The notes under the pieces: model-generated
The model's database searches: none
What the model was told of the DNA's origin: nothing
What the model saw: the letters and a program-made list of their open reading frames with translations, nothing else
Made by a program: the position numbers and the translations under genes
Part shown: positions 44,910 through 53,774 of the stretch, piece after piece
How positions within the stretch are numbered: the first letter of the stretch is position 1
How the letters are laid out: every line of letters begins with the position of its first letter
Source: Alphaproteobacteria bacterium
GTDB lineage: Bacteria > Pseudomonadota > Alphaproteobacteria > Bin95
Direction of reading: 5' to 3'
NCBI GenBank assembly: GCA_030833925.1
Contig: JAURGE010000010.1
Location: 1-62,595, forward strand
Length of the DNA: 62,595 nucleotides

Positions 44910-45866
44910 ATGATAGAAACTTTAAAAAAAGACAAAACGGTCCGTTGGATTATCTTGGGTTTCCTGGCCCTAGCCATTACAGGAAATTTCATGGAGGCCT
45001 GGGTCCAAAACAACATTATGTTCGGTCTAGCGCGTGGTCTCGCTGTATTAGGTCTCATGGTGCTTTGGAGAACAGGGCTAATTTCATTTGGCCACGCTCT
45101 TTATTTCGGTATTGGAGCCTATGCGGTAGGTTTAGTTGATCGCAATCTTGGAATTTCGGACATCTTTCTTCGGTTAATTTTTGCAGTCGGCGCATCAGCA
45201 TTTGTGGGTTTCTTGTTAGGTTTCATACTGAGGAAGTACCGTGGAATCTTTTTTGCGATGCTAAATTTGGCATTTTCCATGGTGCTTTACGGTATCCTGG
45301 TTAAGGTGGAAAGTCTCGGGTCGACCGATGGATTTTCAGTTTCCCAAACTACCATCCTAGGATGGGCTCCAGAGAACAAATATGCCCTTTTTGCTGCAAT
45401 CGTTATTGCGTGTGCGATAGGTGCGGTTCTTGTTCAATGTTACTTGAAAACCGCCCTTGGATCTCTGACAACTGCCATTAGAGATAATGAGCTTCGCGTT
45501 GAATACCTTGGTTTCTCCGTTGCTCGAGCAATCCACGTAAAATACGTGATGTCGGCTGGGTTGGCAGGAGCGTCTGGTGCGCTACTTGCTATGGCTCTTG
45601 GTCAAGTAGATCCAGATTCAATGGTCAATTGGCCTGTTTCTGGTGAGTTAGTCTTCATTACAGTGATGGCTGGACCAGGTAGCGTTATCGCACCTTTCCT
45701 TGGCGGTGTCGTATTTGAATTTTTGCGAACCTACGCCTTTGAACTTGCACCCGAGGCTTGGCAGCTCATAGTCGGTGGTACTTTGCTTGGGATCATTTTC
45801 TTCCTTCCCATGGGGCTTTGGTCTTTGTTGGAGCGAATTTGGAAGCGAAGAGGAGTTTCGTCATGA
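44910..45866 (+). CDS. livM: Branched-chain amino acid-type ABC permease LivM
   Basis: The 318-residue protein is the second permease subunit. It has about nine hydrophobic segments and the LivM-typical LISFGHALYFGIGAYAVGL (about 56-74), FFAMLNLAFSMVLYGIL and GSLTTAIRDNELRVEYLGFSV (about 187-207), the cytoplasmic loop that contacts the ATPases. Its stop overlaps the livG start (ATGA), so the two are translationally coupled. Confidence 0.95.
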   Translation: MIETLKKDKTVRWIILGFLALAITGNFMEAWVQNNIMFGLARGLAVLGLMVLWRTGLISFGHALYFGIGAYAVGLVDRNLGISDIFLRLIFAVGASAFVGFLLGFILRKYRGIFFAMLNLAFSMVLYGILVKVESLGSTDGFSVSQTTILGWAPENKYALFAAIVIACAIGAVLVQCYLKTALGSLTTAIRDNELRVEYLGFSVARAIHVKYVMSAGLAGASGALLAMALGQVDPDSMVNWPVSGELVFITVMAGPGSVIAPFLGGVVFEFLRTYAFELAPEAWQLIVGGTLLGIIFFLPMGLWSLLERIWKRRGVSS

Positions 45867-46657
45867 CTGAAGTGCCTGCCCTAAAAGTCACTGATCTCTG
45901 CAAATCCTTTTCCGGCATAATGGCTGCCAACAATCTCAACGTGGAGGCAGCAGACGGAGAAATTATTGGGATCATCGGAGCTAACGGCGCGGGTAAGACT
46001 GTTTTTGTTAATATGATTACCGGCTACCTAAAGCCTACAAGCGGTACAATTGAATTTCAGGGAAAAGATATCACAGGCATTGAGCCTCGGAATGCAACAC
46101 ACGTAGGTGTATGTCGGTCATTCCAGGTTTCTCAAGTTTTTATGACTATGACTGTCGAAGAGAATTTGCTGACGGCGCTTTCGATTGCCAAGCAGGATGG
46201 TCGCGCAATGCTTCAGTCCCCGCGGGCGCCTGACTTACTGATCGAATGCGAGAGGTTGATGACGCTCTACAAAATTGTTGATCATCGAAATCAAGTTGCC
46301 AGTACCCTCTCTCAGGGCGTTCGAAAGCTCCTTGATATCGCAATGGCAGTAGTTTCCAACCCTAAAATCCTTCTCCTCGATGAGCCCACCTCCGGAGTTT
46401 CTGTTGAGGAAAAGTTTGGAATAATGGATATCGTCATCCAGGCTCTAAAAGAGCAAGGAGCTACAGTTCTGTTTGTTGAACATGACATGGAGATTGTGGA
46501 GCGCTACGTAGATCGAGTGCTGGCATTTTACCAGGGTGAAATTATCTGCGACGCTCCTCCAATTGAAGCCTTAAGGGATCCAAAGGTCATCGAGTATGTA
46601 ATTGGTGGAGACCACGCTCTCAATACCGCTTTAAGCGGGGGTGCTGGTCATGCTTGA
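45863..46657 (+). CDS. livG: Branched-chain amino acid-type ABC ATPase LivG
   Basis: This 264-residue ATPase begins MTEVPALKVTDLCKSF at ATG 45863, four bases before the livM stop ends. Walker A is GANGAGKTVFVN (about 41-52), Walker B is ILLLDEPTSGV (about 171) and the H-loop is VEHDMEIVERY (about 209). The signature reads LSQGVRKLLDIA, a variant of the LSGGQ motif within the usual spread of the family. The longer frame upstream of 45863 is inside livM and is not used. It drives import with LivF. Confidence 0.95.
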   Translation: MTEVPALKVTDLCKSFSGIMAANNLNVEAADGEIIGIIGANGAGKTVFVNMITGYLKPTSGTIEFQGKDITGIEPRNATHVGVCRSFQVSQVFMTMTVEENLLTALSIAKQDGRAMLQSPRAPDLLIECERLMTLYKIVDHRNQVASTLSQGVRKLLDIAMAVVSNPKILLLDEPTSGVSVEEKFGIMDIVIQALKEQGATVLFVEHDMEIVERYVDRVLAFYQGEIICDAPPIEALRDPKVIEYVIGGDHALNTALSGGAGHA

Positions 46658-47294
46658 GGTTAAAGATCTAACTGTAGACATCGGTCCCATTCGTATTTTG
46701 CAAGATGTATCTCTTCGTATTGAAGTAGGACAGATGGTGGGTCTTATTGGGCGGAACGGAGCAGGTAAAACAACGTTTCTTCGCTCTGTGATGGGACTGC
46801 TCAAGGCCAACTCAGGTACAATGCAATTTGAGGATGTAGATTTAATCGCGCTGCCATCACAAAAACGCGCCAGTCTCGGCTTTGGTTATATGCCAGAGGA
46901 TAGAAAGCTGGTGCCATCACTAACCGTCGAAGAAAATATACTGACTCCAGTCTGGGCGGTTGGAATCGAAGACTGGGGGTCGCGGCTTGAATGGGTCTAT
47001 TCGCTTATCCCTGAGGCAAGGGAATTTCGTAATCGTCCAGCTACAAGCCTTTCCGGCGGACAGCAGAAGTTAGCAGCTTTGGCACGTGCACTCCTGATTG
47101 GTAAGCGCATGCTACTTTTGGATGAACCTTCAGAGGGGATTGCTCCGGCTTTAGCAAAGCGCATGTCAGAAATTCTGTCTAACCTAAAGTCTGAAGGGGT
47201 GACGATCCTCGTTGCTGAGTCCAACACAGCGCACTGCGCCGAATTGTTAGATCGAATGTATGTTGTGGAGCGTGGTAACGTAACGCTGAGCTGA
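46650..47294 (+). CDS. livF: Branched-chain amino acid-type ABC ATPase LivF
   Basis: The second ATPase has 214 residues from ATG 46650 (MLEVKDLTVDIG), overlapping livG by eight bases. Walker A is GRNGAGKTTFLR (about 35-46), the signature is LSGGQQKLAALA (about 137), Walker B is MLLLDEPSEGIAP (about 155). It is a little shorter than typical LivF (230-240), mostly at the C-terminus, without loss of core motifs. It closes the five-gene importer operon; the acyl-CoA dehydrogenase gene follows after 65 bp. Confidence 0.94.
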   Translation: MLEVKDLTVDIGPIRILQDVSLRIEVGQMVGLIGRNGAGKTTFLRSVMGLLKANSGTMQFEDVDLIALPSQKRASLGFGYMPEDRKLVPSLTVEENILTPVWAVGIEDWGSRLEWVYSLIPEAREFRNRPATSLSGGQQKLAALARALLIGKRMLLLDEPSEGIAPALAKRMSEILSNLKSEGVTILVAESNTAHCAELLDRMYVVERGNVTLS

Positions 47295-47359
47295 TTTGCT
47301 ATAGATTGTCTGTCTATTAAGGTTGGCTTTAAGTACTCTGATCTTGAAAGGGACAAATT

Positions 47360-49159
47360 ATGAGCGCGACAAGTGTCTCTAACGGCTCCCGTTACCGCTC
47401 AGCAATCCGCCCAGGTCAGGAGGATAGCGATAGAATTCCTCCTGATTGCGCAGGATTGAACTTTTTTGATATTGACCATCAGTTTCAGAGTTTATTGCCG
47501 CTGTATTTAACTCAAGCGGAACTTGATCATTTCGGTCCACATTTTGAAAGAATGGGTGAGGTCGCTGGGGGTCGTTTGAACGACCTAGCCATGGTGGCTG
47601 ATAAGAATGGCCCTGTGCTCCATCCAAGAGATCGATTTGGTCGCGATGCCGACTGGATCGAATACCATCCAGCTTACAGAGAAATGGAAAAGATTTGCTG
47701 GGGCGACTTTCAGATGGCCGCAATGGGGCATCGTCCAGGAGCGTTAGGTTGGCCTGAAGTAACGTCACCGCCCGTCAAATATGCGTTCCAGTACATGTTT
47801 TCCCAATCAGAATTTGGTCTTCTTTGCCCTCTTTCTGTTTCAGAAACATCTGCATATCACTTCGAGTGGAACGATGATCCAAAGTTAAAAGAGATGTTTT
47901 GGGAAGGTTTGACTTCACTTGATTTTGAGAAGCGTCTAACCGGCACTCAATTTATGACTGAAAAGGCAGCTGGCTCGGATGTTGGCGAGGCAACATTAAC
48001 TGCTGTGCCAGATGGAGACTGCTGGCGCCTTTACGGTGAAAAATGGTTTTGTTCCCACGCTGATGCTGACGTCGCTTTGCTTCTGGCCAGACCTGAGGGC
48101 GGTGCTTCGGGTACCCGAGGACTAGGTTTGTTTGCGATGCCACGAAGACTCGAGGATGGAAGCCGTAACAGTTATCGAATTGTGCGGCTGAAAGATAAAT
48201 TAGGCACTAAATCGATGGCATCTGGTGAGATCATTTTTGATGGAGCATTAGCTTACGCAGTTGGTGATGTTCAGAACGGCATCAAACAAATGCTTAATCA
48301 GGTTAACTTATCTAGACTTTCCCACGGTGTGCGTGCTGCTGGGATGATGCGCCGATGTCTCAATGAGGCCCTTGTGGCAGCCCGCTTTCGCCGACAATTC
48401 GGCGAGCCAGTGGTCCGTAAGCCTCTTATGCGCAGCCAACTTCTGGATATCTTGATACCAACTGAACAAGCCCTTACCGCATTTTTCTATGCAGCAAGTG
48501 CTATGCGTCGAGCTAATAACGGCGAGGAAGCAGGTGCTAAGGCATTACGAATAGCAACGCCTCTGCTCAAAATGATGGCTTGTCGGGATAATGTGCCGGT
48601 TGCGACGGCATCGATGGAGACCCGAGGCGGTCTAGGATACATAGAGGAATGGGTTAACGCTCGCCTGATACGTGATGCCCAGATAGGGCTTCTTTGGGAA
48701 GGTACAACCAATATAAATGCGCTTGATGTTATTTCGCGCGCTGTTGGTAAAGAGCATGCTGAGGAGGCGCTTCGTGAGGACATCGCCCAATGGTTGGACG
48801 CGGCAAAGGAATGTCCTGGTCAGCTTAAGGGTAGGCTATTGCAAACATTAGATCGCGCTATTGAGTTTGCGCGGATAGTTGCAGGCGATCCTCGGAATGA
48901 GCAATACTGCCGCCAAGCCGCGACAGGTCTTTATAATGCGCAGACATCTGCACTGATGGCAGCTGAAGGCGCAGTGCTTGGTGCGTCTGGAGGTGACGCA
49001 CGAAGGCTTCTAATTGCGCGATTAGCGCTCGATCGGCGGTTAAACATGGCTGATCCTCTATCACTGAATGGAAATTCCTTTGAGGCTGATGCTTCGATAC
49101 TCCTATTAGAAGACGCTCCAATTTCTTTAGAAAGCGCACAGGCCCTTCTTGCCCGGTAA
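47360..49159 (+). CDS. Acyl-CoA dehydrogenase family protein, long (AidB-like) type
   Basis: The 599-residue flavoenzyme is longer than classic acyl-CoA dehydrogenases (about 380) and resembles the DszC/AidB-like larger group. It has an N-terminal extension, the FAD-side GTQFMTEKAAGSDVGE motif (about 196-211), LYGEKWFCSHADADVALLLAR, and the C-terminal GGLGYIEEWVNARLIRDAQ followed by LLWEGTTNINALDV, where the catalytic glutamate position is kept (Trp-Glu-Gly-Thr). It probably oxidises a branched or unusual acyl-CoA. Following the importer operon suggests a link to breakdown of the imported compound; that is inference. Confidence 0.92.
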   Translation: MSATSVSNGSRYRSAIRPGQEDSDRIPPDCAGLNFFDIDHQFQSLLPLYLTQAELDHFGPHFERMGEVAGGRLNDLAMVADKNGPVLHPRDRFGRDADWIEYHPAYREMEKICWGDFQMAAMGHRPGALGWPEVTSPPVKYAFQYMFSQSEFGLLCPLSVSETSAYHFEWNDDPKLKEMFWEGLTSLDFEKRLTGTQFMTEKAAGSDVGEATLTAVPDGDCWRLYGEKWFCSHADADVALLLARPEGGASGTRGLGLFAMPRRLEDGSRNSYRIVRLKDKLGTKSMASGEIIFDGALAYAVGDVQNGIKQMLNQVNLSRLSHGVRAAGMMRRCLNEALVAARFRRQFGEPVVRKPLMRSQLLDILIPTEQALTAFFYAASAMRRANNGEEAGAKALRIATPLLKMMACRDNVPVATASMETRGGLGYIEEWVNARLIRDAQIGLLWEGTTNINALDVISRAVGKEHAEEALREDIAQWLDAAKECPGQLKGRLLQTLDRAIEFARIVAGDPRNEQYCRQAATGLYNAQTSALMAAEGAVLGASGGDARRLLIARLALDRRLNMADPLSLNGNSFEADASILLLEDAPISLESAQALLAR

Positions 49160-49345
49160 AGAGAAATGAAGATTTCTGAAAAAAAGGCTTTCTAGGAAAC
49201 TTTAGATAGCGTGCTAGACAACAATAAGTGTTGTGGCGTCGGCGCCACAGATATCTGCTTTCACTAGAATACTGTCTCGAAGGTCCGCGTCGAATGAAGC
49301 TGCTGAGTAGTGAAATGTTATGGAGATTTATCCCAAAAACGCTCG
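49160..49345 (+). other. Intergenic region with a small hairpin, no gene seen
   Basis: The gap between the dehydrogenase and the convergent GST gene contains a perfect seven-base stem (TGTGGCG at 49232-49238, CGCCACA at 49243-49249) with a four-base loop. No T run follows in either direction. It may help end either transcript; I see no other feature. Confidence 0.4.
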
Positions 49346-49972
49346 TTAAGGTTCGAGTCTTTCAGCCTTTAGCGCAGCAAGAGTGGCTGGCCGTTGGGTC
49401 ATCATCTCCATGTGGGTTTTGACCTTTAGCAACCGGCTAATATCAACGCCATCAGCTGACGCCCAGCGACAAATCGTATAAAGGTACGGATCTGCGACGG
49501 AGAAGGTCTCACCCATTACCCAAGGGCCAGCGATAGCTTCATTTTCGAGATAGTCGAAGCACAACGACATAGATATTGGAACGTGTGCTTGCATCGACTT
49601 AATAGCCGCTGGATCACTTGCCCAGCGATGTCCCCGGCCTTTATGGGCGTGAGCAACGTGGACAGTGGCACAAAGATAGCTGTTGAAAGCTTGCAATCGG
49701 GCAAATTTGAAGTGATCCTCTTTTAGAATGAGATCGCTGCGTTCGTGCGTTTCAGCCAAGTAAACTAAAATAGCGGGGGTTTCTGTAAGGATGCCGTGTT
49801 CTGTAGATAAAGCTGGCACTCGACCTTTGGGGTTGAGTTTAAGATAGTCTGCACTCTGTTGTTGGTTCTGGGAAAAATCGATCCTATGGGAACGATAGTC
49901 CGCACCTACTTCCTCTAAGAGAATATGACTCGCTAAAGCGCAAGATCCAGGCGAGTAATAGAAGTCCAACAC
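49346..49972 (-). CDS. Glutathione S-transferase family protein
   Basis: The 208-residue protein has the thioredoxin-like N-terminal domain (MLDFYYSPGSCALASHILLEEVGADY) with the catalytic-site Ser9 or Cys11 region, the cis-proline region VPALSTEHGILTETPAILVYLAE (about 54-76) and a helical C-terminal domain with GETFSVADPYLY (about 161). It fits the beta-class bacterial GSTs. The di-haem protein gene lies 96 bp upstream on the same strand. The true electrophile or isomerisation substrate is unknown. Confidence 0.92.
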   Translation of the reverse strand: MLDFYYSPGSCALASHILLEEVGADYRSHRIDFSQNQQQSADYLKLNPKGRVPALSTEHGILTETPAILVYLAETHERSDLILKEDHFKFARLQAFNSYLCATVHVAHAHKGRGHRWASDPAAIKSMQAHVPISMSLCFDYLENEAIAGPWVMGETFSVADPYLYTICRWASADGVDISRLLKVKTHMEMMTQRPATLAALKAERLEP

Positions 49973-50068
49973 CTTTAAATTCCTTTAAAATATTTGAGAC
50001 AAAAGCGAGAATAAACCAAGGTCCGTGATTGAACGAGATCGCGGAAAGATAAGACGAGCATCTCTTAT

Positions 50069-51385
50069 TTATAAACTTTTCAGAAAGGCTATTAGGGCTT
50101 CCCTATCCGACGCATTTAGCCGAGTAAAGCTGCGCCTTGATTGTTCGGCCTCTCCGCCGTGCCACAGCACCGCTTGTTCAATTGTCATCGCACGGCCGTC
50201 ATGCAGGTAGTTGGCATTGCCGTTGACTTCTTTATGACGACCCAGTCCCCAAAGTGGAGGTGTCCGCCATTCGCGCCCACCGCCGTCAGCGAGGCCTTCG
50301 CCCATATCATGAAGAAGGAGATCGGTATAAGGCCAAATCGTTTGTCCGGACAACCATGAAAAGCGGTGACTTCCTGTCTTGTGGCTTGGCGTATGGCAGG
50401 CATCACATTTGCTAGTATAAAATATTGAGCGCCCACGATTGACAATCTTTGGCTCTGCGTATCTTGGAGGTGGCCCAAGGTTAGCAACATAATCTGTGAC
50501 ACTTTGCAGAAATTTTTCGTTTGCCTCTATTCCATCGCCAGCAAGAGCCCGGCAGTCCGTTTGATGAGGAGTGCAGTCGCCGAACGTCTGCGGATAAAGC
50601 TTTGATGAAACTCCCATATCAATGAGCAAAGCATGCGCCGTTTGTTGAAGAAGAGTACCTTGAGTGGCTCTCCAACCAAAACGACCGATGCCACGCACGC
50701 CTGATATGCCATCTCCATTATAATCATCCGGATCGGCTAGGCTTTCCAGGTGACTGTCTGGGATCGCTTCAAGAAGACCTAGGCCAAAAATAGCAGGGGC
50801 GGTTCTGACTGAAATAGTATTTGGTATTGATAATGAGGTAGCTTGTTTAATTGACCAGAATGGAGTGGTTAGGGAAAATTTTAGCCCGTCCGTGTAACGC
50901 CACTCTCTTGAAATGAGCTGCAGCATTAGCTGCCCTTCTGGCTTTAGGCCCGCCACAGCGCGGTCCTGTAATTGTTCTCCGTATTCAGATTTAAGTTGGG
51001 AAAATTGAGCTACAGTTCCTGTAACCTCTGTCTCAAATAATCCATTTGTTGGTGGACGCCCCCGACCGTCATTTCGGTGACACTGCTCGCAGGAAAGAGC
51101 GTTGTATAAGGGTCCTAACCCCTGCAAAGCTGGAGGGTTTGCTGGCCTGGCTACCCAGCGGGTGTAGAAGAGTGTCGAGCCTTTTTTAAATTCAGAAAGA
51201 TCGGGTGCAGGTAAGGTTGAGACCGGACCCGAGAAAGCGGCGCTGGGTTCGATCAATATGGAGGTTGCATTGCCACCGGGGTGAGCTTCAGAGGGGTCAA
51301 ATATTGGCTGCCCGTGGGCTGTTGCGGGTGCGCAAATAAGTATCGTGACTAGTAATTTGGTTATGTCAGGTAGTGCACGGATCAT
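50069..51385 (-). CDS. Di-haem oxidoreductase family protein (DUF1111), exported
   Basis: This 438-residue protein has a signal peptide (MIRALPDITKLLVTILICAPATAHG) and two CxxCH haem c sites: CEQCHRNDGRG (99-109) and CDACHTPSHKTG (about 324). It matches COG3488/DUF1111, sometimes called thiol oxidoreductase, of unproven biochemical role in the periplasm. The conserved RTPPLWGLG and HDGRAMTIEQAVLWHGGEAE stretches near the C-terminus are characteristic. Members often sit in iron or metal uptake loci with an imelysin-type lipoprotein; here none is adjacent, and a GST follows instead. Confidence 0.92.
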   Translation of the reverse strand: MIRALPDITKLLVTILICAPATAHGQPIFDPSEAHPGGNATSILIEPSAAFSGPVSTLPAPDLSEFKKGSTLFYTRWVARPANPPALQGLGPLYNALSCEQCHRNDGRGRPPTNGLFETEVTGTVAQFSQLKSEYGEQLQDRAVAGLKPEGQLMLQLISREWRYTDGLKFSLTTPFWSIKQATSLSIPNTISVRTAPAIFGLGLLEAIPDSHLESLADPDDYNGDGISGVRGIGRFGWRATQGTLLQQTAHALLIDMGVSSKLYPQTFGDCTPHQTDCRALAGDGIEANEKFLQSVTDYVANLGPPPRYAEPKIVNRGRSIFYTSKCDACHTPSHKTGSHRFSWLSGQTIWPYTDLLLHDMGEGLADGGGREWRTPPLWGLGRHKEVNGNANYLHDGRAMTIEQAVLWHGGEAEQSRRSFTRLNASDREALIAFLKSL

Positions 51386-51447
51386 GTTACATCTCCTGAG
51401 AAAGATTTTATGCTTTGTTTAGATCATTCGCTATTCAGGAGATGTTT

Positions 51448-52161
51448 ATGACGTCCGAACCTATTGCTCCCGACGTTTGGAAAACGCTGGTCGGTATAAC
51501 CACCGCAACATTGACCACAGTTCTTTTAAAAAAGGGTCTTCGGAATACTTGGATCCGTCGGGCTGCGCCCCTGCGATCTGGAGGAGGACGGCTTGCTGGA
51601 CCTGCTTTTACTTTGCGGTTTGTTCCATATCGAGAGGATTTGGCAAGTCCTGCGTCCTGGTCTTCCCCAATTTCAACTCGCGCGGCCATTGAAGCGATGC
51701 CTGCTGGGGCAATGGTTATAGCTGATGCTATGGGGTCTACTGATGCGGGAATTTTTGGCGATATTCTCTGTGCACGGATGGTGAAAAGAGGAGTCAATGG
51801 CCTCATAACCGATGGAGTGATGCGCGATCTGTCTGGGGTGTTGGGAACGGGCTTACCGGTATGGGCAGCTGGAGCAGCAGCCCCCCCGTCAGTAGCGGCT
51901 CTTCATTTTGTTGGCTGGGAGGAGACCATTGCATGCGGTGGCGTCTGTATTGTTCCTGGCGATGCGGTAGTGGCTGATGATGATGGTGCAGTGGTAATTC
52001 CAAGATCTATTGTAGAAGAAGTTGCAAGCCAGGGTGCAGAGCAAGAGGCTCAGGAAGAGTGGATCATGTCTGAGGTTGAGGCTGGGGCATCTCTGCCAGG
52101 CTTATATCCTCCCAATGCTGAAAACCTCTCACGTTATGAAGCCACCAAGAAAAAGAAATAG
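51448..52161 (+). CDS. RraA-family protein (4-hydroxy-4-methyl-2-oxoglutarate aldolase-like)
   Basis: The 237-residue protein has the RraA/HMG-aldolase fold: GAMVIADAMGSTDAGIFGDILC (about 87-108) and GLITDGVMRDL (about 118-128), where Asp122-Gly123 and Arg126-Asp127 form the metal and substrate site, and the GDAVVADDDGAVVIP end block (about 179). Aldolase members split or decarboxylate 4-hydroxy-4-carboxy acids in aromatic catabolism; RNase E-regulating members are shorter (about 160). ATG 51448 lies six bases after AGGAG; ATG 51442 is too close. A TauD-type dioxygenase gene follows. Confidence 0.9.
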   Translation: MTSEPIAPDVWKTLVGITTATLTTVLLKKGLRNTWIRRAAPLRSGGGRLAGPAFTLRFVPYREDLASPASWSSPISTRAAIEAMPAGAMVIADAMGSTDAGIFGDILCARMVKRGVNGLITDGVMRDLSGVLGTGLPVWAAGAAAPPSVAALHFVGWEETIACGGVCIVPGDAVVADDDGAVVIPRSIVEEVASQGAEQEAQEEWIMSEVEAGASLPGLYPPNAENLSRYEATKKKK

Positions 52162-52230
52162 CCAAAGTCTTGTTGCTAAACTGAACTTGGGTCCAAACTT
52201 TTTCGGAAGTAATAAAAATGGGAAAAGAAA

Positions 52231-53103
52231 ATGAGCAATTTTACTAAGAATCCTGATGGTGGATTGCCCGTTGTTATCCCCTTCGATGCAGCTTTGGGTG
52301 CTGAGATATCAAATATTAGTCTCTCTAATCCCCTTAGTGAGGATCAATTTCAAGTTGTTGAAAAGGCGTTCGTAGAACACAAGGTCTTGGTCTTTAGAAA
52401 TCAACCCTTGACTGATGATCAACACTTGGCGTTTGCAGCTCGTTTTGGACCCCTTGAGGGTCACATAAATACTCCGACCCGTCATAAGCGCTTACCTGAT
52501 GTTCAGGTTTTTTCTAACGTCAAAGAAGACGGTTCAACTACAGGATATCACCCGGAACTTGGAACTTACGTATGGCATACAGATAAATCTTATGTAGCAG
52601 AGCCTTCACTGACAACCGTACTTCGCTCGCCTGCTATCGCCAGCCTAGGTGGTGACACGCTGTTTGCTAATACGCAGGCTGCTTATGAGGATTTAGACCC
52701 AGAGACACGAAATAAGATTGCAGGACTGAAGGCTGAGCATTCCTGGAAGAGAAGCCGTGAAAAAGTTGGTGAGAAACCTGCGACTTTGGAACAGATAGCG
52801 GCTGCTCCACCCGTTCAACACCCGATAGTTAGAACTCATCCAATTACGGGAAAAAAAGGTATCTATGTTGGCTCTCACGCAAGCCATATTCCTTCGTTGG
52901 AATACGATGCAGGTGTTAAATTACTGCAACAGCTAGAGGTTCATGCTACCAAGGAGAAGTATATTTACCGCCATAAATGGCAGGTAAATGACGTTTTGAT
53001 GTGGGACAATAGATCCACCATGCACTGCGTCACTCCATACGACGCTGCTAAAGAAAAAAGAACTGTTCATAGAGTTGTGGTTAAGGGTGATCGGCCATTT
53101 TAG
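52231..53103 (+). CDS. TauD/TfdA-family 2-oxoglutarate-dependent dioxygenase
   Basis: The 290-residue enzyme uses iron, oxygen and 2-oxoglutarate to hydroxylate a carboxylate or sulfonate. Iron ligands are His116 and Asp118 in VWHTDKSY and His265 in MWDNRSTMHCVTPYD; Arg281 in VHRVVVKGDRPF likely binds 2-oxoglutarate. Length and motif order are like TauD, but the substrate-binding residues of taurine dioxygenase cannot be judged. It lies 69 bp after the RraA-like gene and could make the hydroxylated acid that the aldolase splits. ATG 52231 follows a GGGAAAAGAAA stretch. Confidence 0.93.
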   Translation: MSNFTKNPDGGLPVVIPFDAALGAEISNISLSNPLSEDQFQVVEKAFVEHKVLVFRNQPLTDDQHLAFAARFGPLEGHINTPTRHKRLPDVQVFSNVKEDGSTTGYHPELGTYVWHTDKSYVAEPSLTTVLRSPAIASLGGDTLFANTQAAYEDLDPETRNKIAGLKAEHSWKRSREKVGEKPATLEQIAAAPPVQHPIVRTHPITGKKGIYVGSHASHIPSLEYDAGVKLLQQLEVHATKEKYIYRHKWQVNDVLMWDNRSTMHCVTPYDAAKEKRTVHRVVVKGDRPF

Positions 53104-53285
53104 GTACGTCACCGTAATTAAATACTTTGCACTTCCGAGCGTGAATTGTCTTACGGCTGAAATAGATTTCATAAAATTGGATATCTACTTCTTTGATCCT
53201 TGGTATGCCCGTGGCACTTGATTGGTGGTGAGTGTATGTTTTTCAACGGTCGTTTGCGCGTTGTTTTTATAAAGGAGAGTACTTC

Positions 53286-53750
53286 ATGGCCGGTCGCATA
53301 GCTGCTCGTCTTCAGGAGCTTGGAATAACGTTACCTGATGCGCCAAAGCCAGTCGCAAATTACGTGCCATTTGTCATTACTGGTAACCTGGTTTTTATTT
53401 CTGGTCAGGTCTCGGCCATTGGTGGAGATAAGTACCTTGGAAAGGTTGGTTCTGAAGTAGATATCAACCACGCGATAAGCGCGGCGCGAGCCTGTGCTCT
53501 GGCTATCTTGGGACAGCTGAATGCTGCTCTTGAAGGTGATCTGGACCGAGTGACGCGCTGCGTTAAGCTTGGTGGATTTGTGAATTGTTCCGCTGATTTC
53601 GATCAGCAGCCTGCCGTGATTAACGGCGCATCTGACTTGATGGTGGATGTATTTGGTGAGGTGGGAGCCCATGCGCGGTTCGCGGTGGGTGCGCCAAATT
53701 TGCCTTTCAATTTCTCTGTGGAGATAGATGCTGTCTTCGAGTTTTCTTGA
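53286..53750 (+). CDS. RidA (YjgF) family protein
   Basis: The 154-residue protein has the chorismate mutase-like RidA fold. ATG 53286 follows AAAGGAGAGTA; the frame open upstream to 53232 is not needed. The N-terminal RIAARLQELGITLPDAPKPVANYVPFVITGNLVFISGQV block and C-terminal GAHARFAVGAPNLPFNFSVEIDAVFEF (with the conserved arginine) match the longer RidA-like subgroup. RidA proteins break down reactive enamines and imines from pyridoxal-phosphate enzymes; some subgroups are pathway enzymes. The next gene starts 24 bp later. Confidence 0.93.
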   Translation: MAGRIAARLQELGITLPDAPKPVANYVPFVITGNLVFISGQVSAIGGDKYLGKVGSEVDINHAISAARACALAILGQLNAALEGDLDRVTRCVKLGGFVNCSADFDQQPAVINGASDLMVDVFGEVGAHARFAVGAPNLPFNFSVEIDAVFEFS

Positions 53751-53774
53751 TCATAATGTCATGGCTTAAATGCA

